From: Bacteroidales bacterium
Lineage (GTDB): Bacteria > Bacteroidota > Bacteroidia > Bacteroidales > JAQXIO01
Reading direction: 5' to 3'
DNA length: 35,212 nt
NCBI GenBank assembly: GCA_029007825.1
Contig: JAQXIO010000055.1
Location: 1-35,212 of the forward strand
Position 1 is the first letter of the stretch, and the number at the start of each line of letters is the position of its first letter. The notes under the pieces were generated by a model that worked only from the letters and a program-made list of their open reading frames with translations, was not told the origin of the DNA and did no database searches. Positions 8,854 through 16,959 of this stretch are shown here, in pieces. Made by a program: the position numbers and the translations under genes.

Positions 8854-9885
8854 ATGAGGTATTCATTTCTTATTCTATTTCTTATTCTATTTCTTATTTT
8901 AATAACCTTCACACTCTCTGCGGAAGTAACAATTCCTATAGTCAAATCCGATTCTGCATATAAAAACATACTTCGTGTAAGCGGCTACGGGCAAGTCGAC
9001 TATTACTACTCTGACCAAAGTTCACCAAACAATGCCTTCGAACTTAGACGCGCAATAGGAATCGTAAAGGGAGACCTTCCTTACGGTTTCAGTTATAAAT
9101 TGACATACGCATTTGCCGCAACAGCGCGCATGCTCGACTTATACCTGCAATGGGCCCTTTGGCCTGAGTTCTCCGTTCGTCTCGGTGAGACCAAAGTTCC
9201 ATTAACATTAGAAAACCAGATATTCCCCTCTACCCTCGAAACCATCTTCTATCCTACCGTATGTCAGTCACTCGTTGCATTGGGAAGTGCCGACGTAATC
9301 GGTTCAAACGGTGGCCGTGACATCGGAATCCTGAGCTATGGAGAACTAATCCCTATCAACGGACGTAGGCTACTGGAGTATAGTTTAGGTGTATTTAACG
9401 GAAGCGGAATAAATATAAAAGACCGTGATAATCACAAAGAAATTTCCGGCTCTCTTTATTTTATGCCTTTAAAAGAATGGAAAATAGGAGGAAGCTTCTA
9501 TGCCGGAAAAGCTACTTATACGCTTGCAGGAGATACGGTCGCCGGTACTTATACCCGCAACCGCTGGAGCATCGGGTCCTCCTACAAATCTGAGAAAATT
9601 ACAGTAAGAGGTGAATACATCTGTGGTAAAGACAATCACACGCTCAGACAGGGAGCTTATTTATTCGGAGCAATACGCTTCTTCAACCAGAAATGGGAGA
9701 TGCTGGGAGAAATCGATTATTACAACAAAATTAAAGGTAAGCCAAACAACTATTTATGGGAATACACGATAGGTTCCAATTTCTATCTGAATAAACTAAA
9801 TAAACTACAAATCAATTATATAAGGTCTAACGATTCATCGGAAAAACACAATCGGTTTGTCGCCCAGATACAAGTCGGCTTTTAA
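8854..9885 (+). CDS. OprO/OprP-type outer-membrane porin
   Basis: Protein of 343 residues with a signal peptide dominated by three FLIL repeats, cleavage probably after TLSA near residue 26, and a C-terminal phenylalanine (IQVGF) as in outer-membrane barrels. The body has repeated amphipathic strands; the N-terminal FELRRAIGIVKGDLPYGFSYKL and RLGETKVPLTLENQ segments match the phosphate-selective porin O/P family pattern. Despite that family name, selectivity cannot be read here, and no Pho-type genes are adjacent. The start at 8854 is chosen because the -7 box covers the only upstream alternative. It is monocistronic, with an AT-rich hairpin after its stop. Confidence 0.8.
   Translation: MRYSFLILFLILFLILITFTLSAEVTIPIVKSDSAYKNILRVSGYGQVDYYYSDQSSPNNAFELRRAIGIVKGDLPYGFSYKLTYAFAATARMLDLYLQWALWPEFSVRLGETKVPLTLENQIFPSTLETIFYPTVCQSLVALGSADVIGSNGGRDIGILSYGELIPINGRRLLEYSLGVFNGSGINIKDRDNHKEISGSLYFMPLKEWKIGGSFYAGKATYTLAGDTVAGTYTRNRWSIGSSYKSEKITVRGEYICGKDNHTLRQGAYLFGAIRFFNQKWEMLGEIDYYNKIKGKPNNYLWEYTIGSNFYLNKLNKLQINYIRSNDSSEKHNRFVAQIQVGF
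8866..8901 (+). repeat. Three tandem 12-bp repeats in the porin signal peptide
   Basis: The unit TTTCTTATTCTA occurs at 8866-8877 and 8878-8889, and with one mismatch (C to T) at 8890-8901. Each unit is in frame and encodes FLIL, so gain or loss of one unit would change the signal-peptide core by four residues without a frameshift. Confidence 0.95.
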
Positions 9886-9952
9886 GTATTTCCATTAAAA
9901 ACGCCCTGTTACAGTGATAACAACATACAAAATCCTGAGATCTTAACCACTG

Positions 9953-9976
9953 TTTTAATATATATGTATATTAAAA
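9953..9976. terminator. AT-only hairpin between convergent genes
   Basis: A perfect 10-bp inverted repeat (TTTTAATATA, loop TATG, TATATTAAAA) lies between the stops of the porin gene and the convergent priA. Its placement suits a bidirectional terminator, but the stem has no G or C, so its strength is doubtful. Confidence 0.4.
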
Positions 9977-9982
9977 ATCCAG

Positions 9983-12223
9983 CTAATTTGAAATGGATAC
10001 CGGATCTACATCATAAATGATCTCTATTCGCCGGAAATCACGAAATTCCGACATGATTTCTTTTTGCACTTCACTTAAAATTGTACGAACAGAAATATAC
10101 GAAACCCCACTCTCTATTTTCAGAAGCAACATAGCACGGGAAAACGGGACATTCGGTTCCGGAAGGAGAATCGGACCACAGACCCGTTCACATCCCATTC
10201 TTTTTATTAGTAAGGCCGCAAACTCTTTACCTATCCTCAATAAACATTCGTCACCCGAAGTCCCGATTATAATACGTATCAAACGTGTAAAAGGAGGATA
10301 GCCGTACATCTCCCGTTCCGCACACTGCGCCGCATACATCGAATCATAATCCTGATTGTGCAAAGCCCCCATTATAGGTAGACAGCTCTGTCCTGTCTGT
10401 ATAACTACATCACTGCTACCGCCGTCACGTCCTGCAAGTCCTATTAATTGCATCATGCTCTGAAATGCCTTTTCATGAGCCCGAAAATCAGGGATGTTCA
10501 ATAATAAATCTCCGTTTACGACACCCACCACGCGAACATGTGAAAAATCTATATTCCTAACAAGTAATTGTGTTCCGATAATAAGATCGATAGACCCTTC
10601 GTTAAAAGCCTCTGTTAACGCATAAAAATCACGACTCGATTCAACCGTATCACCGTCAACACGCGCAACTCTTATAGAAGGAAACAAAACTTTAAGTTCC
10701 TCCTCCACCCGCTCCGTACCTACACCCTTAGGCAATACCTTATCGCCACAAGCCGTACATTTATCCGGAACAGGGTACACCTTCCCGCAATACACACAAA
10801 TTAAGGTATTGCCCTGCTTTGTATAAGCTAAAGGCATTTTACAATCCGGACACAAAGGAGTCCATCCACAACTAACACACTCTACTACCCGCGCATAACG
10901 TTTTCGGTTCTGAAATAATAAAACCTGACCACCCGAAGCAAAAGCACTTTCCATTTTTTTCAATAACGATGGCGAAAAAAGTCCTTTTTGTAGTTTCCTA
11001 CGGCGAAGTTCTGCCGTATTCTCTATCTGGATATCAGGCATAAGAAAATTTGTATGGCGCTGCTTAAGCTCTGCCAATACATATTTCCCTTTTAATGCAT
11101 GAAAATAAGACTCTATAGAAGGCGTCGCACTACTCAATACCACTCCCGCTTTATGCAAATACCCCAGCATAAGGGCTACGTTACGGGCATGATATCTGGG
11201 TGCAGAGTCATTTTGTTTATACGCGTCGTCATGCTCTTCATCTACAACAATCAAACCTAATCTCGAGAACGGAAGAAATAAAGCCGACCGGACACCGATT
11301 ATCAATAAAGGAGATGCGTTCCCTCCCGAAAGGTAACGCCATAAATCAAGACGTTCCCGCTGCGAGATTCCCGAATGGTAAACAACTACTTTTTCTCCGA
11401 AATACGCTGTAAACCGTTTGGCTACAACCGATGAAGCTTTCACATCTGGCATCAGATAAAGGACCTGCTCTCCACGCTGCAAAACATCCTGTATCAAATG
11501 TGCACTGACTTCTGTTTTCCCCGATAAAACCGGACCTTTCAAAAGAGCCGGTTTACGGTTCATAACGGCATTACTGAGTAATTTATAGACATGTGATTGC
11601 TCTTCTGTCAAAGGAAAAAGCTCTCTTTGTGCAAGAGGTGCATACTTAACAGAAGGCGTTACCACCCTCTCATAATACTCCAGTGCCCCCTTTTTTATTA
11701 ATCCCGAAAGAACACTTTCCGAAATTCCTGATTTTTCTAACAAATCCTTTTTCGGAAGTCCGACTCTTCGACCGCCGGAAAAGCGACAATTTTCTTCTAA
11801 AAAATTTAATAGTAAAGATTGCTTAGATGTAAACTTCCTTTCATCGCAAATTTCGGCAAAACGTACGAAACGTTCCGTACGAGGAGAAAACGGCAACGCT
11901 TTATCCCATTGTAAACCCGAAGGCAGAGCCATTCTCAGCACATCTCCCAGAAAACAGATATAATAAGAACTTATCCATTTCCATAAAGTTATTTGTACCT
12001 CCGGAACAAACGGCTGCTCATCAAGAATCTCAAGCACACTTTTCAACGGGATTAAAGGCTCCCCATCGAAAACCGTAATCACAATACCCGTATATTGCTT
12101 GCTCTTTCCTAACGGAACCACAGCTCTGCATCCCGGTTTTACTGAGGCAGCAATACCGGAAGGAAGTTGATAAGAAAAAAGACGTTCCACATGGAGCGGC
12201 AGCAAAACATCGACACACTTCAT
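9983..12223 (-). CDS. priA: Primosomal protein N', PriA helicase
   Basis: Cytoplasmic 3'-5' helicase of 746 residues that reloads the replisome at collapsed forks. The N-terminal DNA-binding region (about 1-190) precedes a helicase core with Walker A GPVLSGKT (230-237) and DEEH (328-331). All eight zinc cysteines are present in CxxC pairs (449/452, 458/461, 476/479, 489/492), and the motif V/VI region holds GTQLLVRNIDF and LAGRDGG. The P-loop differs from the usual TGSGKTE form but keeps GxxxxGKT. The length is typical to slightly short. It follows the small barrel gene by 15 bp on the same strand and has no promoter box of its own in that gap, so it probably depends on the upstream promoter. 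Confidence 0.95.
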   Translation of the reverse strand: MKCVDVLLPLHVERLFSYQLPSGIAASVKPGCRAVVPLGKSKQYTGIVITVFDGEPLIPLKSVLEILDEQPFVPEVQITLWKWISSYYICFLGDVLRMALPSGLQWDKALPFSPRTERFVRFAEICDERKFTSKQSLLLNFLEENCRFSGGRRVGLPKKDLLEKSGISESVLSGLIKKGALEYYERVVTPSVKYAPLAQRELFPLTEEQSHVYKLLSNAVMNRKPALLKGPVLSGKTEVSAHLIQDVLQRGEQVLYLMPDVKASSVVAKRFTAYFGEKVVVYHSGISQRERLDLWRYLSGGNASPLLIIGVRSALFLPFSRLGLIVVDEEHDDAYKQNDSAPRYHARNVALMLGYLHKAGVVLSSATPSIESYFHALKGKYVLAELKQRHTNFLMPDIQIENTAELRRRKLQKGLFSPSLLKKMESAFASGGQVLLFQNRKRYARVVECVSCGWTPLCPDCKMPLAYTKQGNTLICVYCGKVYPVPDKCTACGDKVLPKGVGTERVEEELKVLFPSIRVARVDGDTVESSRDFYALTEAFNEGSIDLIIGTQLLVRNIDFSHVRVVGVVNGDLLLNIPDFRAHEKAFQSMMQLIGLAGRDGGSSDVVIQTGQSCLPIMGALHNQDYDSMYAAQCAEREMYGYPPFTRLIRIIIGTSGDECLLRIGKEFAALLIKRMGCERVCGPILLPEPNVPFSRAMLLLKIESGVSYISVRTILSEVQKEIMSEFRDFRRIEIIYDVDPVSISN

Positions 12224-12238
12224 GCGAAAATCTTTTTA

Positions 12239-12877
12239 TCAAAAATAATACGCGGCCGTAATAGACCAAAGAGAACTTTTAGGATGGAATAAATCTCCGA
12301 CTTTAGGTTTATCGCTCTTATAATCTTCTGTCAATCCCAGACCGTAGTTTGCTCCTACCTGCAAATGCTTGAAAACTTCGACACCCATACCGAAATTAAG
12401 TCCGGCTGAGAAAGATTTAGCTTTTACATCGTCCAGAATTGCAGATCCCTTCTCTGCCAGTGAACTCAAATCCGAATTCTGAGAAACTTTCAGACTGATA
12501 TAAGGACCTGCGGTAAGATATACCTTTACGATAGGAATACCGAATTTCCATTTTAAGTTTACCGGCAAATCGATATATCCCATACGTGTACTTGCCTCCT
12601 GCCCGTCGCTTCTGTCGGTTAATTTAAATCCTCTTTGAGAATAAATCAATCCTACATCAACACCTATCCCTATACCCGGTAACATAGCTTCCATCGTAGG
12701 TCCGAGTTGAAATCCAGTCAGATTATCAACAGCGAAATTATCTTCAACATTAGCAACATCGAACGTCGCTTTAGCAATATTCACCCCTCCTTTTACACCG
12801 AAACGAATCTGAGCCACAGATGTAAAAGAGAAGGCAACAGCAAAAGAAACCAATAGCAAAAGACGTAAAGTTTTCAT
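12239..12877 (-). CDS. PorT-like outer-membrane beta-barrel protein
   Basis: Protein of 212 residues with a signal peptide ending at VAQ (about residue 22) and a mature start IRFGVKGGVNIAKATF typical of the Bacteroidota outer-membrane beta-barrel (PorT-like) family. Eight or so amphipathic strands follow, including GYIDLPVNLKWKF and VYLTAGPYIS, and the chain ends in an aromatic residue (ITAAYYF). It probably sits in the outer membrane; its role is unknown. It is first in a two-gene unit with priA and has a good promoter upstream. Pairing with priA is likely incidental. Confidence 0.82.
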   Translation of the reverse strand: MKTLRLLLLVSFAVAFSFTSVAQIRFGVKGGVNIAKATFDVANVEDNFAVDNLTGFQLGPTMEAMLPGIGIGVDVGLIYSQRGFKLTDRSDGQEASTRMGYIDLPVNLKWKFGIPIVKVYLTAGPYISLKVSQNSDLSSLAEKGSAILDDVKAKSFSAGLNFGMGVEVFKHLQVGANYGLGLTEDYKSDKPKVGDLFHPKSSLWSITAAYYF

Positions 12878-12902
12878 AAGCGCATCATATTTAGTTTAGC
12901 AG

Positions 12903-12932
12903 CAAAGATAAAGATATTTTGATACTGTCAAA
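12903..12932 (-). promoter_or_regulatory. Promoter of the barrel-priA unit
   Basis: On the minus strand TTTG (12932-12929) is followed after 18 bp by TATCTTTG (12910-12903), close to the Bacteroides consensus TTTG-N19-TAnnTTTG. The box ends about 25 bases before the ATG at 12877. Confidence 0.7.
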
Positions 12933-12970
12933 AACAGAAAATAAAAAAAGGAAGATTATCATACTCTCTA

Positions 12971-13001
12971 TTTGGTAGATATTAAAATCTTTGTAAATTT
13001 G
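12971..13001 (+). promoter_or_regulatory. Promoter of the tRNA-Pro gene
   Basis: TTTG at 12971-12974, a 19-bp spacer and TAAATTTG at 12994-13001 give an exact match to the Bacteroides sigma-ABfr promoter layout. The tRNA begins 15 bases downstream. This is the best promoter in the window. Confidence 0.8.
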
Positions 13002-13015
13002 CACCCTGTAATGCT

Positions 13016-13088
13016 CGGGGTGTAGCGCAGTTGGCAGCGCGCCACGTTCGGGACGTGGAGGCCGGAAGTTCGAGTCTTCTCACCCCGA
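13016..13088 (+). tRNA. tRNA-Pro (anticodon CGG)
   Basis: A 73-nt cloverleaf can be folded by eye: acceptor stem CGGGGTG/CACCCCG, D arm GCGC-AGTTGGCA-GCGC, anticodon stem CCACG/CGTGG with loop TTCGGGA (anticodon CGG), T arm GGAAG-TTCGAGT-CTTCT with one G-T pair, and discriminator A at 13088. The 3' CCA is not encoded (CAA follows), so it must be added by the CCA enzyme. It is transcribed alone between its own promoter and terminator. Confidence 0.96.
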
Positions 13089-13092
13089 CAAT

Positions 13093-13127
13093 AAAAAAGG
13101 ATCAGAACTCAGTTTCTGATCCTTTTT
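13093..13127 (+). terminator. Rho-independent terminator after tRNA-Pro
   Basis: A 9-bp stem (GGATCAGAA at 13099-13107, TTCTGATCC at 13114-13122) with a 6-nt loop is preceded by an A-tract and followed by TTTTT, five bases after the tRNA. This is a textbook intrinsic terminator, and the A-tract could make it work on both strands. Confidence 0.88.
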
Positions 13128-13230
13128 ATTTTTTACAAGTATTTCAAATATCCATATCCGGTGACCTGACATAAGATTTTCATATCCATAAAAAATATAC
13201 TACATTTACAATAATAAAATTGGCAAGACA

Positions 13231-13539
13231 ATGAACAAACTGGTCACCATAAAAACGTTCACTTACCCTCACGAGCTTGCAATCATTCGCAGCAAATTGG
13301 AATCAGAAGGAATTTATTGCTTTGCACAGGACGAACTGACAGCACAAGTGCATCCCTTTTATTCAAACGCCATCGGAGGTATAAAGCTACAGGTGCGTGA
13401 AGAAGATATAGAAAAAGCGATTACTATTCTGAAAGAGAACGGCGATATAAAAGATCAAGACCTCTATCCGTCGGGATTACAAATAAAACTATATCGCCTA
13501 TTATCCAGACTACCTTTTTTCCGAAAAATATACAAGTAA
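13231..13539 (+). CDS. DUF2007-family small protein
   Basis: Soluble protein of 102 residues. It begins MNKLVTIKTFTYPHELAIIRS and has the DUF2007 pattern: a strand, a helix with LESEGI, an acidic turn (AQDE), a GGIKLQV strand and a helix ending in LKENGD. The fold is a small alpha-beta domain sometimes listed as a putative signal transducer; no function is established. The C-terminus (from about residue 80) is basic and hydrophobic, LYRLLSRLPFFRKIYK. A weak -7-like box TACATTTA (one mismatch) is at 13201-13208. It stands alone between tRNA-Pro and yccF. Confidence 0.8.
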   Translation: MNKLVTIKTFTYPHELAIIRSKLESEGIYCFAQDELTAQVHPFYSNAIGGIKLQVREEDIEKAITILKENGDIKDQDLYPSGLQIKLYRLLSRLPFFRKIYK

Positions 13540-13783
13540 ACAGATTGTATAAATATAAAAAAATTAGCTGAACACTTTCCTATAAAATAAGGATGAAGCG
13601 GATTTATAATTAAATAAGTATAAATTTACAGAACACCGATATATTAGAGAGTTACAGACAAAATAGCCATATTTGAAAAATACGGCACATCGATATGTTT
13701 ATTTCATTCTTGCGGTCATAAGACCGACAACTAATAAAAATACTCTTTTACGAAGACAATATATCCATCATGCAAATAATCAA

Positions 13784-13791
13784 TATATTTG
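13784..13791 (+). promoter_or_regulatory. -7 box for yccF
   Basis: TATATTTG matches TAnnTTTG, 17 bases before the ATG at 13809. The in-frame ATG at 13770 lies upstream of the box and so is not the start. No -33 TTTG is evident. Confidence 0.5.
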
Positions 13792-13808
13792 CAAAAAACA
13801 AAATACAA

Positions 13809-14186
13809 ATGAATCTACTGGGAAATCTTATATGGGTACTGTTCGGAGGTATCCTCATTGCAATCGAATATTTTATATCCGGTCTCTTATTATGCCTCAC
13901 AATTATTGGAATTCCATTCGGAATTCAAACCTTTAAACTCGCTCTTTTTGCTTTGTGGCCATTTGGCTACACAACTGTAGTAACGCCACAAAGTGACGGC
14001 TGTCTGTCTACAGTCATGAATATATTATGGTTGCTTTTGGGGGGTATATGGATAGCACTCTCCCACCTTGTGCTGGGAGCCTTGTTTTGTATTACCATTA
14101 TCGGGATTCCGTTCGGATTGCAGCATTTTAAGCTTATGACAATTGCACTTACTCCATTCGGAAGAACAATCGTGCCAAACTCTTAA
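13809..14186 (+). CDS. yccF: YccF-family inner-membrane protein (DUF307)
   Basis: Membrane protein of 125 residues made of two similar halves: MNLLGNLIWVLFGGI with IIGIPFGIQTFKLALFALWPFG, and MNILWLLLGGIWIAL with IIGIPFGLQHFKLMTIALTPFG. This internal duplication is the YccF hallmark. About four hydrophobic segments are present. The biochemical role is unknown; related proteins are seen fused or next to transporters elsewhere, but nothing here suggests a partner. The start at 13809 is set by the -7 box at 13784-13791 and by the conserved MNLLGN start. Confidence 0.87.
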   Translation: MNLLGNLIWVLFGGILIAIEYFISGLLLCLTIIGIPFGIQTFKLALFALWPFGYTTVVTPQSDGCLSTVMNILWLLLGGIWIALSHLVLGALFCITIIGIPFGLQHFKLMTIALTPFGRTIVPNS

Positions 14187-14253
14187 AATATTATAAACTT
14201 CTTTCTGAAAAATACCATTTGACTATCCATACATAGAATAACAGCCAAAGACT

Positions 14254-14862
14254 ATGCTTTGTAAAATTTATGACAAAAACCCCAACCCCAAAGAACTGGA
14301 ATATGTAGCTGATATACTGCGTGGAGGAGGTGTTATAATCTATCCGACCGACACTCTTTACGCAATAGGATGTGATGCACTGAATGTGCGGGCTGTAGAA
14401 AGGGTATGCAATATTAAAAATATTGATCCGAATAAAAAATATCTCTCTATTGTTTGTGCTGATCTCAGTGACCTAAGCAATTATGCTAAAGTAAATAACT
14501 CCGTCTTTAAATTAATGAAACGAAACCTGCCGGGACCATTCACATTTATCCTCCATGCCACTACGTCATTGCCTAAAATATACAGGAACCGAAAAGAAGT
14601 CGGAATCAGAGTTCCAGATAATACAATAGCACTCGAACTGGTAAAAACACTGGGTAATCCGATATTATCAACATCTCTTACCGACGACAAAGGCGGAATA
14701 GAATACCTGACCGATCCGGAACTGATTGAAGAACGGTATGCAAATAAGGTAGATATGGTTATTGACGGAGGTTATGGCAATATTAATGCTTCCACCATTG
14801 TAAATTGTTTGAACGACGAACCGGAAATTATAAGGCAGGGAATGGGCGAACTGCAATACTAA
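14254..14862 (+). CDS. YciO-type protein of the YrdC/Sua5 family
   Basis: Soluble protein of 202 residues with the YrdC fold: YPTDTLYAIGCDA near residue 30 is the nucleotide-binding signature, followed by LSIVCADLSDLSNYA, LMKRNLPGPFTFIL, GIRVPDN and ILSTSL. TsaC/Sua5 makes threonylcarbamoyl-AMP for the t6A modification of tRNA. The text here matches the YciO branch better (long helix after LSIVC, and NIDPNKKYLS where TsaC usually has a KxR-type motif), and YciO does not replace TsaC well in E. coli. A true tsaC may therefore lie elsewhere. Its stop interlocks with the stop of the convergent CDF gene. Confidence 0.85.
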   Translation: MLCKIYDKNPNPKELEYVADILRGGGVIIYPTDTLYAIGCDALNVRAVERVCNIKNIDPNKKYLSIVCADLSDLSNYAKVNNSVFKLMKRNLPGPFTFILHATTSLPKIYRNRKEVGIRVPDNTIALELVKTLGNPILSTSLTDDKGGIEYLTDPELIEERYANKVDMVIDGGYGNINASTIVNCLNDEPEIIRQGMGELQY

Positions 14863-15764
14863 TGCAGAAATGAATCAGGTTCCACATGAATCGAAATATA
14901 TGTATTCTGTCCAAAATATTCCCGTAGTCTTTTTTCAACATTTTTTGTCAAGGCATGAGCATCCGCTACATGCATATCCCCATCCACCCGCACATGAAAT
15001 TCAATAGCTATGGCATTCCCGATACGGCGCGTGCGAAGATTATGTAAATTAGAGAATCCATTTTCCTGATTTACCAATAAGCGGATTTCATTTTCCGTCT
15101 CTTCCGGAAGAGCATGTTCCAACAACTCATTGACAGAAGGAAGAGCAATGGAAATAGCCGACTTAAAGATAAAAACACTGACCACAGCCGCCGCTATAGG
15201 ATCAAGAACAGCCCATTTCGGGCCAAGCAAGGTAGCACCGGCAATCCCCACGGCAGTTCCAATAGAAGAATAGGCATCTGAACGGTGATGCCAGGCATTT
15301 GCAATTACAGAAGAACTGTTATATCTTTTACCCACCCGCAAAGTTATACGGAATAATCCCTCTTTCAGTATAATCGAAACAACTGCCGCAACCAAAGCGA
15401 TATAAGTAGGCTGCTGTAACTCTGTCCCCTCAATGTATGCGATAATTTCCTTCACACTCTCCGAACAAAGATATAAAGCAGCACCAAATAAAAAGATTCC
15501 GATAATCAGGGTCGCAAAAGTTTCATACTTACCATGGCCGTAACGATGACTGGCATCTTTAGGTTTCGACGAAAGTTTAACAAACAGCAGAACAACGATA
15601 TCCGACCCAAAATCGGAAAGAGAGTGAGTCGCATCGGCAAGCATTGCCCCACTTCGACCTAAAATACCCGCTGCAAATTTGAAAAGGAGTAAAACCAGAT
15701 TCACAAGCGCCCCCCACCAGGTAATCCGGAACAAAGCGTGTTCCCGTGAAACAGTTTTTTCCAT
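14859..15764 (-). CDS. Cation diffusion facilitator (CDF) metal exporter
   Basis: Inner-membrane proton-coupled divalent metal exporter of 301 residues. Six hydrophobic segments precede a cytoplasmic C-terminal domain (about 210-301). Metal-site residues are H47/D51 in LADATHSLSD (helix 2) and H159/D163 in HHRSD (helix 5), an HD-HD site that in other family members favours zinc, although Mn, Fe or Co cannot be excluded. The C-terminal domain contains EFHVRVDGDMHVADAHAL, the usual dimer and metal-sensing region. It lies 7 bp after the flavodiiron gene and is the last gene of the long minus-strand run. Confidence 0.92.
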   Translation of the reverse strand: MEKTVSREHALFRITWWGALVNLVLLLFKFAAGILGRSGAMLADATHSLSDFGSDIVVLLFVKLSSKPKDASHRYGHGKYETFATLIIGIFLFGAALYLCSESVKEIIAYIEGTELQQPTYIALVAAVVSIILKEGLFRITLRVGKRYNSSSVIANAWHHRSDAYSSIGTAVGIAGATLLGPKWAVLDPIAAAVVSVFIFKSAISIALPSVNELLEHALPEETENEIRLLVNQENGFSNLHNLRTRRIGNAIAIEFHVRVDGDMHVADAHALTKNVEKRLREYFGQNTYISIHVEPDSFLH

Positions 15765-15771
15765 CAGAAAA

Positions 15772-16959
15772 TTATCCCTTTATGCACTCAGCCATCCTCT
15801 TTCCGAGTGCAACACACTCTGCATAAGAACCCTGGCTCAATGATTGCTTGATTTCAAGAGCATTTGATATAAGCTCCATTTTAGAGTTTTCACTGAATGT
15901 CTGCAGATGACGTGCTGCTGCTCCTGCCCATGTAAAAGACCCGAATAACCCAAGATAACGGTTGCGGATTTCGCGTACAACAATCTTACTGAGTAACGAC
16001 TCTACCCCAGGATAAAGAACATTGCTGTAAGTAGGAGAACCGAGAATCAGTCCTTTGTAACGAAAAATATCAGACAAAATATAAGACTGATGAGACTTGG
16101 ATACCGAATGCAGAATCACTTTATGGATTCCACCTGCTACACAACCTTCAGCTATAGCTTCTGCCATTTGCTCCGTATTCCCGTACATCGATCCGTAAGC
16201 AATCACAACGCCTTCCTCCGCTTCATAACGGCTCAAACGGTCATAAATAGAAACTGCCTCTTCCATCCTTTTCTTCCATATCGGTCCATGTGTAGAACAA
16301 ATTGTTTTAACTTCGATAGAAGCAAGTTTGGAAAGGGCTTTTTGCACAGGGTTTCCATACTTTCCAACTATATTTGAGTAATAGCGGTACATTTCCTGCA
16401 TATGTAATTCCGTATCGATCTGTTCATCCGTTACACCACCGTCAATAGTTCCGAAAGTACCAAAAGCATCCGCAGAAAAAAGAAGTTTGACCGTTTCATC
16501 GTATGTAAACATCACCTCCGGCCAATGCACCATCGGCGCAGTATAAAATGTTAGCTGATGCTCTCCCAGCGAAAGCTTATGACCGTCTTTAACCTCCATC
16601 TTATTATCGGCAATAGCAGCTCCGAAGAAGCCGTTAATCATATCGAAAGCCTTTGGTGTACCCACTAAGATAACATCCGGATATTTTTGCTTAAGCAATC
16701 GGATAGAACCGGAATGATCCGGTTCCATATGGTTAATAATCAGATAATCCAACTTACGCCCGTCGAGCAAAATTTCAACCTGCTGAAGAAAACGGTCCGA
16801 ATAACAAATATCGACCGTATCGACCAAAGCCGTTTTATCATCGAGTATTAGGTAAGAATTGTACGAAACACCGTGAGGAAGAGGCCAAAGATTCTCAAAT
16901 AAATGTTTCTCTCTGTCATTCACCCCTACATAATAAATCTTATCTTCAACTTTCTGCAT
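15772..16959 (-). CDS. Flavodiiron protein (A-type flavoprotein, FprA family)
   Basis: Cytoplasmic protein of 395 residues with two modules: an N-terminal metallo-beta-lactamase-like diiron domain and a C-terminal flavodoxin domain binding FMN. The diiron ligands are all present: H77, E79, D81 and H82 in HMEPDH, H145, D164 and H224. The flavodoxin phosphate loop is GSMYGNTE (256-263). No rubredoxin or NADH-reductase module is fused. Family members reduce O2 to water or NO to N2O, which suits oxygen defence in an anaerobe; which substrate applies here is unknown. Its start overlaps the lgt 3' end by 14 bp, so translation is coupled to lgt. Confidence 0.95.
   Translation of the reverse strand: MQKVEDKIYYVGVNDREKHLFENLWPLPHGVSYNSYLILDDKTALVDTVDICYSDRFLQQVEILLDGRKLDYLIINHMEPDHSGSIRLLKQKYPDVILVGTPKAFDMINGFFGAAIADNKMEVKDGHKLSLGEHQLTFYTAPMVHWPEVMFTYDETVKLLFSADAFGTFGTIDGGVTDEQIDTELHMQEMYRYYSNIVGKYGNPVQKALSKLASIEVKTICSTHGPIWKKRMEEAVSIYDRLSRYEAEEGVVIAYGSMYGNTEQMAEAIAEGCVAGGIHKVILHSVSKSHQSYILSDIFRYKGLILGSPTYSNVLYPGVESLLSKIVVREIRNRYLGLFGSFTWAGAAARHLQTFSENSKMELISNALEIKQSLSQGSYAECVALGKRMAECIKG

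Noticed and set aside
13710..13730. Small inverted repeat (GGTC-ATAA-GACC) upstream of yccF
   Set aside because: The four-base core stem is too short to distinguish from chance in AT-rich DNA.
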